Source: Endobugula sp047619205
GTDB taxonomy: Bacteria; Pseudomonadota; Gammaproteobacteria; Pseudomonadales; Cellvibrionaceae
DNA: 15,598 nucleotides
Direction of reading: 5' to 3'
Assembly (NCBI GenBank): GCA_047619205.1
Contig: JBLHJR010000072.1
Span: 1 to 15,598 of the forward strand
Below the pieces are notes generated by a model. It was not told the origin of the DNA. It did not search any database and saw only the letters and a list, made by a program, of their open reading frames with translations. Of the stretch, positions 1-7,900 are shown piece after piece. Position numbers and translations under genes: made by a program. Each line of letters begins with the position of its first letter. Within the stretch, counting starts at the first letter, position 1.

Positions 1-2
1 TT

Positions 3-1715
3 ATCTCAAAGGGCGGTGCCATCTTTAGTCGTTCAGCAAAATCCATTACGTTGACACCACAAATACAAGCATTGGTCTGCACGACCAGAAAAGTAGTAAC
101 ACCATCAGAGTTGATTTCATTATTGCTTAAAGCGCCTGTAGACATGCTTTGGAATGGGGGTATTGGTACCTATGTAAAAGCTAGTACCGAACAGCACATG
201 GATGTAGGCGATAAAGCCAATGACATCCTTCGAGTGGACGCCAAAGATTTACAATGTAGCGTTATTGGTGAAGGGGGAAACTTAGGTATTACTCAACTAG
301 CACGTATTGAATACGGCTTGCTAGGCGGCTCTGTATTTACCGACTTTATTGATAATGCTGCTGGTGTCGATTGCTCAGATCACGAAGTCAACATCAAGAT
401 TTTACTCGACAAACAAGTCGCCGATGGAGAGCTAACAGCAAAACAACGTAATCGTCATTTAGAAAGCATGACTGAAAATGTGGCTGAACTAGTATTAAAT
501 AACAATTATCAGCAGACCCAAGCGATTTCCTTAAGTTATATAGAAACTCATCGTCGCACCGAAGAGTTTCGCCGTGTTATTCAGTATCTTGAATCAACGG
601 GTAAATTGAATAGGGAACTGGAGTTTTTACCTACTGATGACACTTTATCAGAAAGAAAAAATCGCCATGAAGGCTTAACGCAGGCAGAGCTTAGTATTCT
701 TATCTCTTATGTTAAAGCCGATATGAAAGAAGCATTGATACACGCTGACTTAGGTGAAGATAAACATTTATCTCTACCCATAGAGTCAGCGTTTCCAGCG
801 GTCTTAACGCAGAAATTCCCAGATGCGGTCATTAATCACCCGCTCAAAAAAGAAATCATTGCCACACAAATAGCGAATGATATTTTTAATCATATGAGTA
901 TTTCGTACCTTGATCGCATGCAGCAATCAACGGGGGTGACGCATGCCGATATCGCAAAAGCCTATATTGCAACAAAAGAAATTTTTGCGCTTAACCCTAT
1001 TTGGTCTGCCATTGAATCCCTAGATTATACGGTGGATAGCGAAGTGCAATATCATATGATGTTGAGAGTTTCTCGTTTGGTTAGACGCGCCAGCCGCTGG
1101 TTAATTAAAAATCATCGTACTCAACTGAATGCTTCTACTCTGATTGATTTATATGCCAATCATATCCAAGACTTAGAACGTAAATTGCCATCATTACTAC
1201 CTGAAGCCTTACGCGAACAATGGACAGTCGCTAGAGATGAGCTATTAGCCATGGGAGCACCTGAGTCACTCGCGGAAACATTATCCTCTTGTGAATACCT
1301 TTATGATTTCCTCGGTATTATTGCCGCTAGCAACGCTCTAGATAAAGATATTACTATTGTCGCCAGCAGCTTCTTTGCATTAGCCGAGAGATTAGATTTA
1401 GATGACTTTTCTGAACACCTGGAAAAGAAAATGCCAACCTCCACCTACTGGCAATCATTAGCAAGAGAATCATTACGTGATGATCTTGAATGGCAACAAC
1501 GGCAGCTGACGCAAAACATGCTCGGCAGTATAGAATGCGATACCAACACCCTTCAAGATCAAGTGGATGGCTGGTTAGCACAGCAAGAAGTACTCACGGC
1601 ACGTTGGAAGCATATGATTACGGAGCTCAATAACCACAATGATGGCGATATTTCGATGTTGAGTATTGCCATACGCGAGCTCTCCGACCTTAGCCAAGCA
1701 ACCGTTAATACATAA
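3..1715 (+). CDS. gdhB: NAD-specific glutamate dehydrogenase, large (about 180 kDa) class, C-terminal part (5' truncated by window edge)
   Basis: This enzyme oxidatively deaminates L-glutamate to 2-oxoglutarate and ammonia with NAD+, in the cytoplasm, and serves amino-acid catabolism. The reading frame is open from base 3, with no start codon needed: the first residues read ISKGGAIFSRS, which continues the conserved catalytic region of this family. The TTG at 51 is therefore an internal codon, not the start. About 570 residues are visible; the family is usually about 1600 long. Recognisable blocks are LWNGGIGTYVK, GDKANDILRV, IGEGGNLG and TDFIDNAAGVDCSDHEVNIK, followed by the long alpha-helical C-terminal region. 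The stop is at 1713-1715. It converges on the aap operon, whose product imports glutamate, so the two are likely linked in function. Nothing looks broken. Identification is firm; the symbol follows Pseudomonas usage. Confidence 0.95.
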   Translation: MSKGGAIFSRSAKSITLTPQIQALVCTTRKVVTPSELISLLLKAPVDMLWNGGIGTYVKASTEQHMDVGDKANDILRVDAKDLQCSVIGEGGNLGITQLARIEYGLLGGSVFTDFIDNAAGVDCSDHEVNIKILLDKQVADGELTAKQRNRHLESMTENVAELVLNNNYQQTQAISLSYIETHRRTEEFRRVIQYLESTGKLNRELEFLPTDDTLSERKNRHEGLTQAELSILISYVKADMKEALIHADLGEDKHLSLPIESAFPAVLTQKFPDAVINHPLKKEIIATQIANDIFNHMSISYLDRMQQSTGVTHADIAKAYIATKEIFALNPIWSAIESLDYTVDSEVQYHMMLRVSRLVRRASRWLIKNHRTQLNASTLIDLYANHIQDLERKLPSLLPEALREQWTVARDELLAMGAPESLAETLSSCEYLYDFLGIIAASNALDKDITIVASSFFALAERLDLDDFSEHLEKKMPTSTYWQSLARESLRDDLEWQQRQLTQNMLGSIECDTNTLQDQVDGWLAQQEVLTARWKHMITELNNHNDGDISMLSIAIRELSDLSQATVNT

Positions 1716-1772
1716 GGGCGAGATTTACCCTTAATAATAGCTAAAGAATTAATAACTCAGATAACGACTCTC

Positions 1773-1808
1773 TTCTTTTCGTGGCAGAAAAATCTGCCGC
1801 GAAAAGAA
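1773..1808. terminator. Strong hairpin between convergent gdhB and aapP, probable (bidirectional) terminator
   Basis: The arms 1773-1787 and 1794-1808 pair over 15 bp with one G-U wobble and a 6-nt A-rich loop. The stem has a GC-rich core (GGCAG/CTGCC) and AT-rich outer parts that end in A on one strand and T on the other. It lies 57 bp past the gdhB stop and 186 bp past the aapP stop. A separate clean U-run is missing on either strand, so termination is inferred from hairpin strength and the convergent position. Confidence 0.6.
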
Positions 1809-1994
1809 ATCTCTATATAATTAAAAAAAGTACACAAAGGCTTTAACGGTAGATAAAAAAATAGCTATGGCGGGACTAAAAGGGAAGACAACGTAGATCA
1901 GTAATAAATGAAACCGAACATCAAAAAGATTAGTTTTAAAAAGCAAGCAATACATCCCTTAGGCTATACCACTTGCAAGGATGGGGAATTTTTC

Positions 1995-2762
1995 TTAGTT
2001 ATGAATGATTTGACTCAAAAAAGCTTGAGTCCGCTCTGACTGAGGATTAGAAAAGAATTCATGAGGTTCATTTTGTTCTACAATCTCGCCTTCATCCATA
2101 AAAATAACGCGGTCAGCCACGGTCTTAGCAAAACCCATTTCATGAGTAACGCAAATCATTGTCATACCTTCTTCGGCTAAATTCACCATGACGTCTAACA
2201 CTTCTTTAATCATTTCTGGATCCAGTGCAGAAGTAGGCTCATCGAATAACATTACCTTGGGGTTCATGCATAGGCTTCTTGCAATAGCTACTCGCTGTTG
2301 CTGTCCACCCGAAAGTTGCCCAGGATATTTATGCGCTTGATCCGGTATCTTAACTCGCTCCAAAAAACTCATCGCGATACTTTCCGCTTCTTTTTTCGGC
2401 ATTTTTCTCACCCAAATAGGCGCGAGTGTACAGTTTTCTAGGATCGTCAAATGGGGAAACAAATTGAAGTGCTGAAACACCATACCTACTTCACGGCGAA
2501 CCTGTTCAATATTTTTAATATCACTACTCAGTTCGATTCCGTCGACAATAATACTACCCTGCTGATGCTCTTCTAAGCGGTTGATACAACGAATGGTAGT
2601 TGACTTACCTGAACCTGAAGGGCCACATATAACAATGCGCTCGCCTTTTTTAACGGTAAGATTAATATCTTTTAATACATGAAAATCAGCATACCACTTG
2701 TTTAGCTGATTAATCTGAATTATATCAGAGCGATTATCTTGCTCAACTTGAACTTTACTCAT
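1995..2762 (-). CDS. aapP: General L-amino acid ABC transporter, ATP-binding protein AapP
   Basis: This is the cytoplasmic ATPase that powers the AapJQMP importer of polar and acidic L-amino acids. At 255 residues it has the usual family length and every hallmark: Walker A GPSGSGKST at 47-55, the Q-loop glutamine near 97, signature LSGGQ at 150-154, Walker B VMLFDEP at 170-176 with the D-loop after it, and the H-loop histidine near 206. The sequence is typical of the polar amino-acid (GlnQ/HisP-like) ATPases. The ATG at 2762 has an AAGG ribosome site about 8 nt upstream. It is the last gene of the operon, 27 bp after aapM. By sequence alone it could be called GlnQ-like; the two permeases beside it, of AapQ and AapM type, decide the name. 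Confidence 0.93.
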   Translation of the reverse strand: MSKVQVEQDNRSDIIQINQLNKWYADFHVLKDINLTVKKGERIVICGPSGSGKSTTIRCINRLEEHQQGSIIVDGIELSSDIKNIEQVRREVGMVFQHFNLFPHLTILENCTLAPIWVRKMPKKEAESIAMSFLERVKIPDQAHKYPGQLSGGQQQRVAIARSLCMNPKVMLFDEPTSALDPEMIKEVLDVMVNLAEEGMTMICVTHEMGFAKTVADRVIFMDEGEIVEQNEPHEFFSNPQSERTQAFLSQIIHN

Positions 2763-2789
2763 AACTTACACCTTCATATTACTTTTATT

Positions 2790-3860
2790 TTAGTGCGATT
2801 TAACACTTAGTTTTTTCTCTAATTGCTGACTGTACAAAGACATTCCATAACAAAATATCCAATAGATTAAAATCGCAAATAGATAACCCTCTAAGAAATA
2901 GTCTCCCAGCCATGCAGGATCTTGGAAGGCAGTTTTAATGATACCCAACAAATCAAATAAGCCAATAATAACCACTAAAGAAGTGTCTTTAAATAAGGCA
3001 ATGAATTGGTTAACGATCCCAGGAATAGAAATCTCTAAAGCTTGAGGCAACACCACTTTGCGCATACTCTGCCAATACGTTAAACCCATCGCACTGCCTG
3101 CTTCATACTGCCCTTTAGGCACCGCCTGAAGACCACCACGAATAACCTCCGCAAGATAAGCCGACTGGAAAAGTATAATGCCAATCATGGCGCGTAATAA
3201 CTCGTTAAAATTCATCCCATCAGGTAAAAATAAGGGAATCATAAATGCAGCCATCACCAATACTGTCACTAAAGGAACTGCTCGCCAAATCTCAATAAAG
3301 AAAACACAAAAAGTCTTCACAATAGGTAACTTTGAGCGCCGCCCAAGGGCTAGTAAGACACCCAATGGAAAAGCCCCGACAATACCCACTATAGCAATGA
3401 CAACAGTTAACATTAGACCGCCCCACTCACTAGTATCAACGGGAGTCAGACCAAAAACACCACCTAACAATAAAACAAAGACCACCACAGGGTATACAAG
3501 CAGTAAAGATATCCCCACCACACGTTTATAGTGCGGCTTAACAAAGTAATGTGCAGCCATTAAAGCAATTAAGCCTAAAATGATGGTGTTCACTCTCCAG
3601 CGTTCCGCCTCGGGATAAAATCCATACATGAATTTTTGAAAGTTAACCATAATAAATGACCAACAGGCACCACTTGCAGTAGTACAGCTCGCCTTATCAA
3701 TAGACCAGCTCGCATTTATTATTGTCCAATCCGCAATCCCTAAAAAAACTCTAAGCAAGGCATAAAACAGTACCACGGTAATCACTGAGTTTAACCATGT
3801 AGCAAATAAGTTAACTTTGCACCACTCTACATATAGTGCTATTTTACGATTATATTTCAC
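2790..3860 (-). CDS. aapM: General L-amino acid ABC transporter, permease AapM
   Basis: This inner-membrane permease pairs with AapQ to form the channel of the importer. It has 356 residues, near the usual AapM length. It shows an N-terminal membrane segment, a periplasmic loop with the cysteine-containing stretch CTTASGACW, and a C-terminal MetI-like core. The ATPase-docking EAA loop reads YEAGSAMGLTYWQSMRKVVL, followed by LPQA and IPGIVNQFIALFKDTSLV, as in His/Glu/Gln permeases. The start is GTG at 3860-3858, with GGAG 7 nt upstream. It follows the aapQ stop after a single base, which indicates translational coupling. Nothing is unusual for the family. Confidence 0.92.
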   Translation of the reverse strand: MKYNRKIALYVEWCKVNLFATWLNSVITVVLFYALLRVFLGIADWTIINASWSIDKASCTTASGACWSFIMVNFQKFMYGFYPEAERWRVNTIILGLIALMAAHYFVKPHYKRVVGISLLLVYPVVVFVLLLGGVFGLTPVDTSEWGGLMLTVVIAIVGIVGAFPLGVLLALGRRSKLPIVKTFCVFFIEIWRAVPLVTVLVMAAFMIPLFLPDGMNFNELLRAMIGIILFQSAYLAEVIRGGLQAVPKGQYEAGSAMGLTYWQSMRKVVLPQALEISIPGIVNQFIALFKDTSLVVIIGLFDLLGIIKTAFQDPAWLGDYFLEGYLFAILIYWIFCYGMSLYSQQLEKKLSVKSH

Positions 3861-3861
3861 T

Positions 3862-5052
3862 TTACCGCTCCACCAATGACATCTTATTGTTATACCAATT
3901 CATAAAAATTGACGTGGCTAAACTGATAATTAAATAAACAGTCATTGTAATTAACATAATTTCTACCGTACGCTGGGTATTACTCATTGACGTGCCCATA
4001 AATATTGATGCGATTTCTGGGTATCCAATAGCTGTTGCCAAAGATGAATTTTTAATTAAGTTTAGGTATTGATTGGTCAACTGGGGAATAATCACCCTTA
4101 ATGCTTGAGGAATAATGACTAAACGCATGCCATTGCCTTCTCGCAACCCCAACGCACGATAAGCCTCTGTCTGCCCCTTACTAACCGACTGAATACCCGA
4201 ACGTACAATTTCAGCAATAAACGCCGCTGTGTAAGTAGACAATGCAATCAATAATGCCATGAATTCAGGAATAATGACGATGCCATTAACAAAACCAAAG
4301 CGTTGTAGTTCTGGGTAAACAAAAGTCATCGGAGACCCTAGAAGCAAAAAAACCAGGGTCGGCAAACCAATAAATATAACTAGTGTTGTTAGAAAAACAG
4401 GGAAAGTCTCACCCGTATTTTCTTGGCGTTTAACTGCCCAACGTTTAATAAATACATTAATGCATAAGGCCAAAAAAATTGACAGAGAAACAAAAATAAA
4501 ACTCTCTCCTGGAATCGGTTCAGGCATATAAGCGCCTCGGCCATTCAAGAAAAAGGCATCAAAAAGAGAAAAACTTAACTTCGATGTCGGTAAGAACGCA
4601 AGGATAATCGCGTTATACCAAAAGAAAATTTGTACTAGTAAAGGGATATTACGGAACAACTCAACATACCAAGAGCATACCCTTGCCAACACCCAGTTAT
4701 GCGACAAGCGACCAACGCCGATAACGAAACCCAAAATAGTGGCCAAAATAACGCCGGTAAACCCTATTATTAATGTATTAATAATACCAATTAATAACAC
4801 AGTAGCATGAGTATCATCAGGAGAAAAATCAACAAAGGGAGTATAGCTAATATCAAAACCAGCGGTTTGCGTCCACAAAAAATCAAAACCTGTTTGTACG
4901 CCTTGCTTATCTAGGTTTGCCGTTAAATTACTAGCCAAAAAGGAAAATACAAACACAATTCCTACTAGCAATAACACTTGATACAATATGCCGCGTATCT
5001 TTTCATCCCGCCACCAAGCGACTTTAGGTAAATTAATTAACTGTTTATTCAT
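3862..5052 (-). CDS. aapQ: General L-amino acid ABC transporter, permease AapQ
   Basis: This is the first inner-membrane permease of the Aap importer. It has 396 residues, the usual length. An N-terminal membrane segment (about 22-42) is followed by a periplasmic region with GFDFLWTQTAGFDISY, characteristic of AapQ/BztB proteins. Several membrane segments follow, and the EAA loop reads TEAYRALGLREGNGMRLVII, then PQALRVIIPQLTNQYLNLIKN. No clear ribosome site precedes the ATG at 5052; TATAAATC lies just upstream. Translation may therefore be weak compared with aapJ. The 78-bp gap to aapJ holds an intrinsic terminator, so this gene is probably read only by readthrough from the aapJ promoter. Confidence 0.92.
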   Translation of the reverse strand: MNKQLINLPKVAWWRDEKIRGILYQVLLLVGIVFVFSFLASNLTANLDKQGVQTGFDFLWTQTAGFDISYTPFVDFSPDDTHATVLLIGIINTLIIGFTGVILATILGFVIGVGRLSHNWVLARVCSWYVELFRNIPLLVQIFFWYNAIILAFLPTSKLSFSLFDAFFLNGRGAYMPEPIPGESFIFVSLSIFLALCINVFIKRWAVKRQENTGETFPVFLTTLVIFIGLPTLVFLLLGSPMTFVYPELQRFGFVNGIVIIPEFMALLIALSTYTAAFIAEIVRSGIQSVSKGQTEAYRALGLREGNGMRLVIIPQALRVIIPQLTNQYLNLIKNSSLATAIGYPEIASIFMGTSMSNTQRTVEIMLITMTVYLIISLATSIFMNWYNNKMSLVER

Positions 5053-5077
5053 GATTTATACAACGCTTTTATATTTT

Positions 5078-5113
5078 AAAAAAAATGCACGGGCACAAGT
5101 GCCAGTGCATTTT
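5078..5113 (-). terminator. Intercistronic intrinsic terminator (attenuator) between aapJ and aapQ
   Basis: A perfect 9-bp outer stem (5082-5090 with 5105-5113) encloses, after one G/A mismatch, a 5-bp inner stem (5092-5096 with 5099-5103) and a 2-nt gap. On the minus strand, the direction of transcription, an uninterrupted run of eight T follows (complement of 5078-5085). This is a textbook intrinsic terminator placed after aapJ. It should give many aapJ-only transcripts and fewer full operon transcripts. It may also shield the 3' end of the aapJ mRNA. Confidence 0.8.
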
Positions 5114-5130
5114 ATCAACAACAAATGAAT

Positions 5131-6147
5131 CTAGCGAATAGGGGGTGAAAACTGTAATCCACCTTCAGTCCACAATGCATTTAGGCCACGCTCAATTTTC
5201 AAAGGGCTACCTGCACCAAGGTTTCTATCAAAGCTTTCACCATAGTTACCAACAAGTTTGATGATATTATATCCCCAATCATCCGATAAACCCATCCAAT
5301 CGCCACGCACGCCCGAGACACCTAATAAACGCTGAACCTTAGGATCTGCTGAAGCTTTCTGTGCATCAACATTGGCAGAAGTCACACCTAATTCTTCGGC
5401 TGCAACCATAGTATTAAATGACCAACGAACAACGTTTGCCCATAAATCATCACCCTGACGTACTACTGGGCCTAGTGGTTCTTTTGAAATCACTTCTGGC
5501 AATACCAACGTGTTCTTAGGGTCGTTTAATCGAATGCGTTGGGCATAGAGTTGCGATTGGTCACTTGTCATCACATCACAGCGGCCAGCATCAAAACTTT
5601 TTGCGACTTGCGAAGACTCATCAATAATCACTGGAATGTAAGACATTTTGTGCTTACGGAAGTAATCGGTTACGTTTAATTCTGAAGTGGTTCCAGAAAG
5701 AATACAAATGCTCGCGCCATTTAATTCTCTAGCACTTTTGACACCTAGCGTCTTTTTCACCATAAAACCTTGGCCATCATAATAGGATACGCCAACAAAG
5801 TTCGCACCTAGTGAAACATCACGGCTATAAGTCCATGTAGTGGTTCTTGCCAGCATATCAATTTCGCCTGACTGTAAGGCTGTAAAGCGTTGCTTACCGC
5901 TCATTGGCTTAAACTTAACTTTTGTAGCATCGCCAAAAACAGCGGCGGCAACAGCACGACAAATGTCCACCTCAGAACCTTCCCATACGCCTTTACTGTT
6001 TGGAATAGCAAAACCAGGCAGTGATTCTTTAACACCGCAGACCATATGACCGCGGGTTTTAACTGTATCTAACATCGATGCCGCTTGTGTTGTAGAAGCT
6101 ACAGTAAACAACATAGCCCCGGAAATAATTAAGTTAGTAATTTTCAT
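5131..6147 (-). CDS. aapJ: General L-amino acid ABC transporter, periplasmic binding protein AapJ
   Basis: This is the periplasmic protein that captures L-amino acids and delivers them to AapQM. It has 338 residues, the usual length. A signal peptide covers about residues 1-22 (positively charged start, hydrophobic core, TQA before the likely cleavage site). The mature part shows LDTVKTRGHMVCGV, GFAIPNSKGVWEGSEVDICRA and FTALQSGEIDMLARTTTWT, and ends with GGLQFSPPIR, all typical of AapJ/BztA. The ATG at 6147 has AGGA 7 nt upstream (6155-6158). It is the first gene of aapJQMP. A likely promoter is at 6181-6209, with a palindrome just upstream of it. The terminator after the gene fits the excess of binding protein over permease that such importers need. 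Confidence 0.94.
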   Translation of the reverse strand: MKITNLIISGAMLFTVASTTQAASMLDTVKTRGHMVCGVKESLPGFAIPNSKGVWEGSEVDICRAVAAAVFGDATKVKFKPMSGKQRFTALQSGEIDMLARTTTWTYSRDVSLGANFVGVSYYDGQGFMVKKTLGVKSARELNGASICILSGTTSELNVTDYFRKHKMSYIPVIIDESSQVAKSFDAGRCDVMTSDQSQLYAQRIRLNDPKNTLVLPEVISKEPLGPVVRQGDDLWANVVRWSFNTMVAAEELGVTSANVDAQKASADPKVQRLLGVSGVRGDWMGLSDDWGYNIIKLVGNYGESFDRNLGAGSPLKIERGLNALWTEGGLQFSPPIR

Positions 6148-6180
6148 CTTTTTTTCCTATATGATTTTTATCGTTCGTTA

Positions 6181-6209
6181 ATATTCGCAACAAAGAAAAA
6201 CCAAGTCAA
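6181..6209 (-). promoter_or_regulatory. Candidate vegetative-type promoter of aapJQMP (extended -10)
   Basis: On the minus strand a -35 box TTGACT (6204-6209) is followed after 17 bp by GAATAT (6181-6186), directly preceded by TGC, an extended -10 motif. Transcription would begin near 6174, giving a leader of about 27 nt to the ATG at 6147. The -10 hexamer itself is a poor match, which suits an activator-dependent promoter. A sigma54-like reading (TTGG and TTGC, GG to GC separated by 12 nt) is 2 bp too long for the invariant spacing. Confidence 0.5.
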
Positions 6210-6224
6210 ACGCTTTAGCTGTAT

Positions 6225-6242
6225 CTATAACTGAAGTTATAG
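6225..6242. promoter_or_regulatory. Palindromic candidate operator, aapJ-proximal copy
   Basis: A perfect inverted repeat with arms CTATAACT (6225-6232) and AGTTATAG (6235-6242) around GA. Its centre is about 60 bp upstream of the inferred aapJ transcription start, a usual place for an activator. The same palindrome recurs at 6445-6468. A 2-nt gap is too short for a good RNA loop, so a dimeric protein site is more likely than a hairpin. Confidence 0.6.
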
Positions 6243-6444
6243 GGATTTATTTTTAAAAAAGCGAAGAGAAATCACAAAGAAAAACAGAAAATGCACTTAT
6301 ATAAAAAACAAAGCATGAGCGGGAACTAACAAACGAAGCCCTTAGAAATAAGGGGAAAGAGGGAAACAAATATATACAGGTAAACTAAAAAATAAAATTT
6401 TTCAATAATGTCAGACTCGAGAAATAAAATCAAACCATTACTTT

Positions 6445-6468
6445 TAGCTATAACTAAAGTTATAGCTA
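6445..6468. promoter_or_regulatory. Palindromic candidate operator, distal copy
   Basis: A perfect inverted repeat with 11-bp arms, TAGCTATAACT (6445-6455) and its reverse complement (6458-6468), around AA. The inner 18 bp match the proximal site at 6225-6242 except for one spacer base. The centres are 223 bp apart. It lies 22 bp past the stop of the response regulator gene and is not followed by a U-run, so it is not a plain terminator. The likely binder is the Fis-type helix-turn-helix of the regulator encoded next door. Confidence 0.55.
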
Positions 6469-6490
6469 TTTATTCTTTTATAAAAAATGA

Positions 6491-7900
6491 TCAAGGTAAC
6501 TTTTTAAGTCTTTTACTTAGCGCTGGCTGAGAGATACCTAAAATTCTAGCCGCTAGAGACTGATTGTTAGAGGCGCGCTTCATTGCTTCAGCAATTAAAA
6601 ACTCATCCATTGCTGACAACGAAGGTAACGATAAGTCTGGATTAAATGACACCGGGTCAGGAGATAAAGATAGATCAATAGCATCAACAGGATCATCTAG
6701 CACCGCCTTAAATACATCCATGGATAACAAACGCGAGCGATGTCGACTGACGGCATCATAAATTAACGCTCTCAACTCTCTAACATTTCCAGGGAAATTA
6801 TAGTTACACAGTAGTATCGGTAATTCTGGCGGGTAGGAAGGCACAGACTTGCTCATATCATCAGCGGCAAGCTGCATAAAATAATCAAGCAACACAGGAA
6901 TATCCACTTTACGAGCACGTAATGCTGGCAGCTTGATCATATGCGTACATAAGCGATAATAAAGATCCTTGCGGAATTGCCCACTATCTCTCTGCCGCTC
7001 CATATTTTGGTGAGTTGCCACTACAATCCTTGCATGGGATCGCTTAGGCACATCGCTTCCCAAAGGATAGTACTCGCCTTCTTGTAATAAGCGCAGTAAC
7101 TTAACTTGTGATTGCACACTTAAGTCACCTATTTCATCTAAAAAAAGTGTGCCTCCGGCTGACTTTTCTATTAAACCTTTACGGTTACGTGTGGCACCAG
7201 TAAACGCGCCTTGCTGATGTCCAAATAAAGTATCCGAAAACATATCGTCATCAAGCCCTGCAACATTCACTGTCACCAATGGCCCCTGACGGTCACTGGC
7301 TTGATGACAAGCTTGAGCAATCAGCTCTTTACCTGTCCCACTTTCACCCATGATCATAATAGGTTGGATACTTAAGGCTATAGACTCTATATAGTGGAAT
7401 ATGGCATTCATTGACTTACAACGAGAAATTATTGGTTCAAATATTTCTGGACGCTGTAATTTATCATCTAGTATTTTTGCCTTTAACGATCGATTTTCAT
7501 AGCTTATTTGCTGCATTAAGATCGTTCGTTTGATGCCCTCTAGCAAACGGTCTTCTTCCGTAGTTTTCACGTAGTAATCAAACGCGCCCAACTTAAGACA
7601 AGTAACAGCAGAACTGACATTATTTAAACCACTAATAATAATGACAGAGATTTCTGGATATTCCACACGAATATTTTCTAACAATTCCAAGCCAGAAATA
7701 TGTGGCATGGTTAAATCGAGCAGGACAATACCGATGTTATTTTCTGCTAATAGTTCCATTACTCGACGACTATCATCACAACAATAAATATGATTAATCC
7801 CGCCTTTGCGCTCTAGCAATAAACTTAAGCTACGCAGATAAGAAACCTCATCATCAACCAACAACATTCCAAAAGATGGATACTGAATTATTTTACTCAC
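6491..7900 (-). CDS. Sigma54-dependent response regulator, NtrC class (receiver - AAA+ - Fis HTH)
   Basis: This cytoplasmic transcription activator is the partner of the sensor kinase upstream. Numbered from the ATG at 7912 (473 aa), the receiver domain covers about 15-130, with acidic pair D20-D21, phosphorylation site D66 in LLDLTMP, switch S94 and conserved K116. The AAA+ domain has Walker A GESGTGKE at 189-196, the sigma54-contact loop GAFTGA at 235-240 and Walker B GTLFLDEIG at 254-262. The C-terminal Fis-type helix-turn-helix is at about 448-470. I place the start at GTG 7900, which has GAGGG 5 nt upstream (469 aa); the ATG at 7912 has no ribosome site but cannot be excluded. Either start overlaps the kinase gene (stop 7893), implying coupled translation. 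The matched palindromes downstream are candidate binding sites. Family is certain; targets are inferred. Confidence 0.93.
   Translation of the reverse strand: MSKIIQYPSFGMLLVDDEVSYLRSLSLLLERKGGINHIYCCDDSRRVMELLAENNIGIVLLDLTMPHISGLELLENIRVEYPEISVIIISGLNNVSSAVTCLKLGAFDYYVKTTEEDRLLEGIKRTILMQQISYENRSLKAKILDDKLQRPEIFEPIISRCKSMNAIFHYIESIALSIQPIMIMGESGTGKELIAQACHQASDRQGPLVTVNVAGLDDDMFSDTLFGHQQGAFTGATRNRKGLIEKSAGGTLFLDEIGDLSVQSQVKLLRLLQEGEYYPLGSDVPKRSHARIVVATHQNMERQRDSGQFRKDLYYRLCTHMIKLPALRARKVDIPVLLDYFMQLAADDMSKSVPSYPPELPILLCNYNFPGNVRELRALIYDAVSRHRSRLLSMDVFKAVLDDPVDAIDLSLSPDPVSFNPDLSLPSLSAMDEFLIAEAMKRASNNQSLAARILGISQPALSKRLKKLP

Larger units (their letters stand above)
6148..6490. other. 343-bp AT-rich intergenic control region between regulator gene and aapJ
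   Basis: No convincing ORF is present on either strand. The region contains the aapJ ribosome site and promoter at its left end, the two matching palindromes, and a small hairpin at 6339-6354 (CCCTTA/TAAGGG with a 4-nt loop) that lacks a U-run. Scanning the minus strand for GG-N10-GC found no canonical sigma54 promoter. Confidence 0.6.

Noticed and set aside
51..53. TTG as start codon of the glutamate dehydrogenase fragment
   Set aside because: The same frame is open to base 3 and encodes the conserved ISKGGAIFSRS block, so the true start lies left of the window.
1909..1985. Intrinsic terminator directly after aapP
   Set aside because: A CATCC-type stem near 1956-1982 is short and bulged, and the only T-run comes about 9 nt later; the hairpin at 1773-1808 is far stronger.
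5840..6049. Plus-strand ORF within aapJ
   Set aside because: Antisense shadow of a well-supported gene; the translation resembles nothing and has no ribosome site of note.
6187..6205. Sigma54 promoter TTGG...TTGC upstream of aapJ
   Set aside because: The GG-to-GC spacing is 12 instead of the near-invariant 10, and a better sigma70-type reading overlaps it.
6339..6354. CCCTTA/TAAGGG hairpin as terminator of the response regulator gene
   Set aside because: Only 6 bp and not followed by a U-run on the minus strand; kept only as a note in the intergenic entry.
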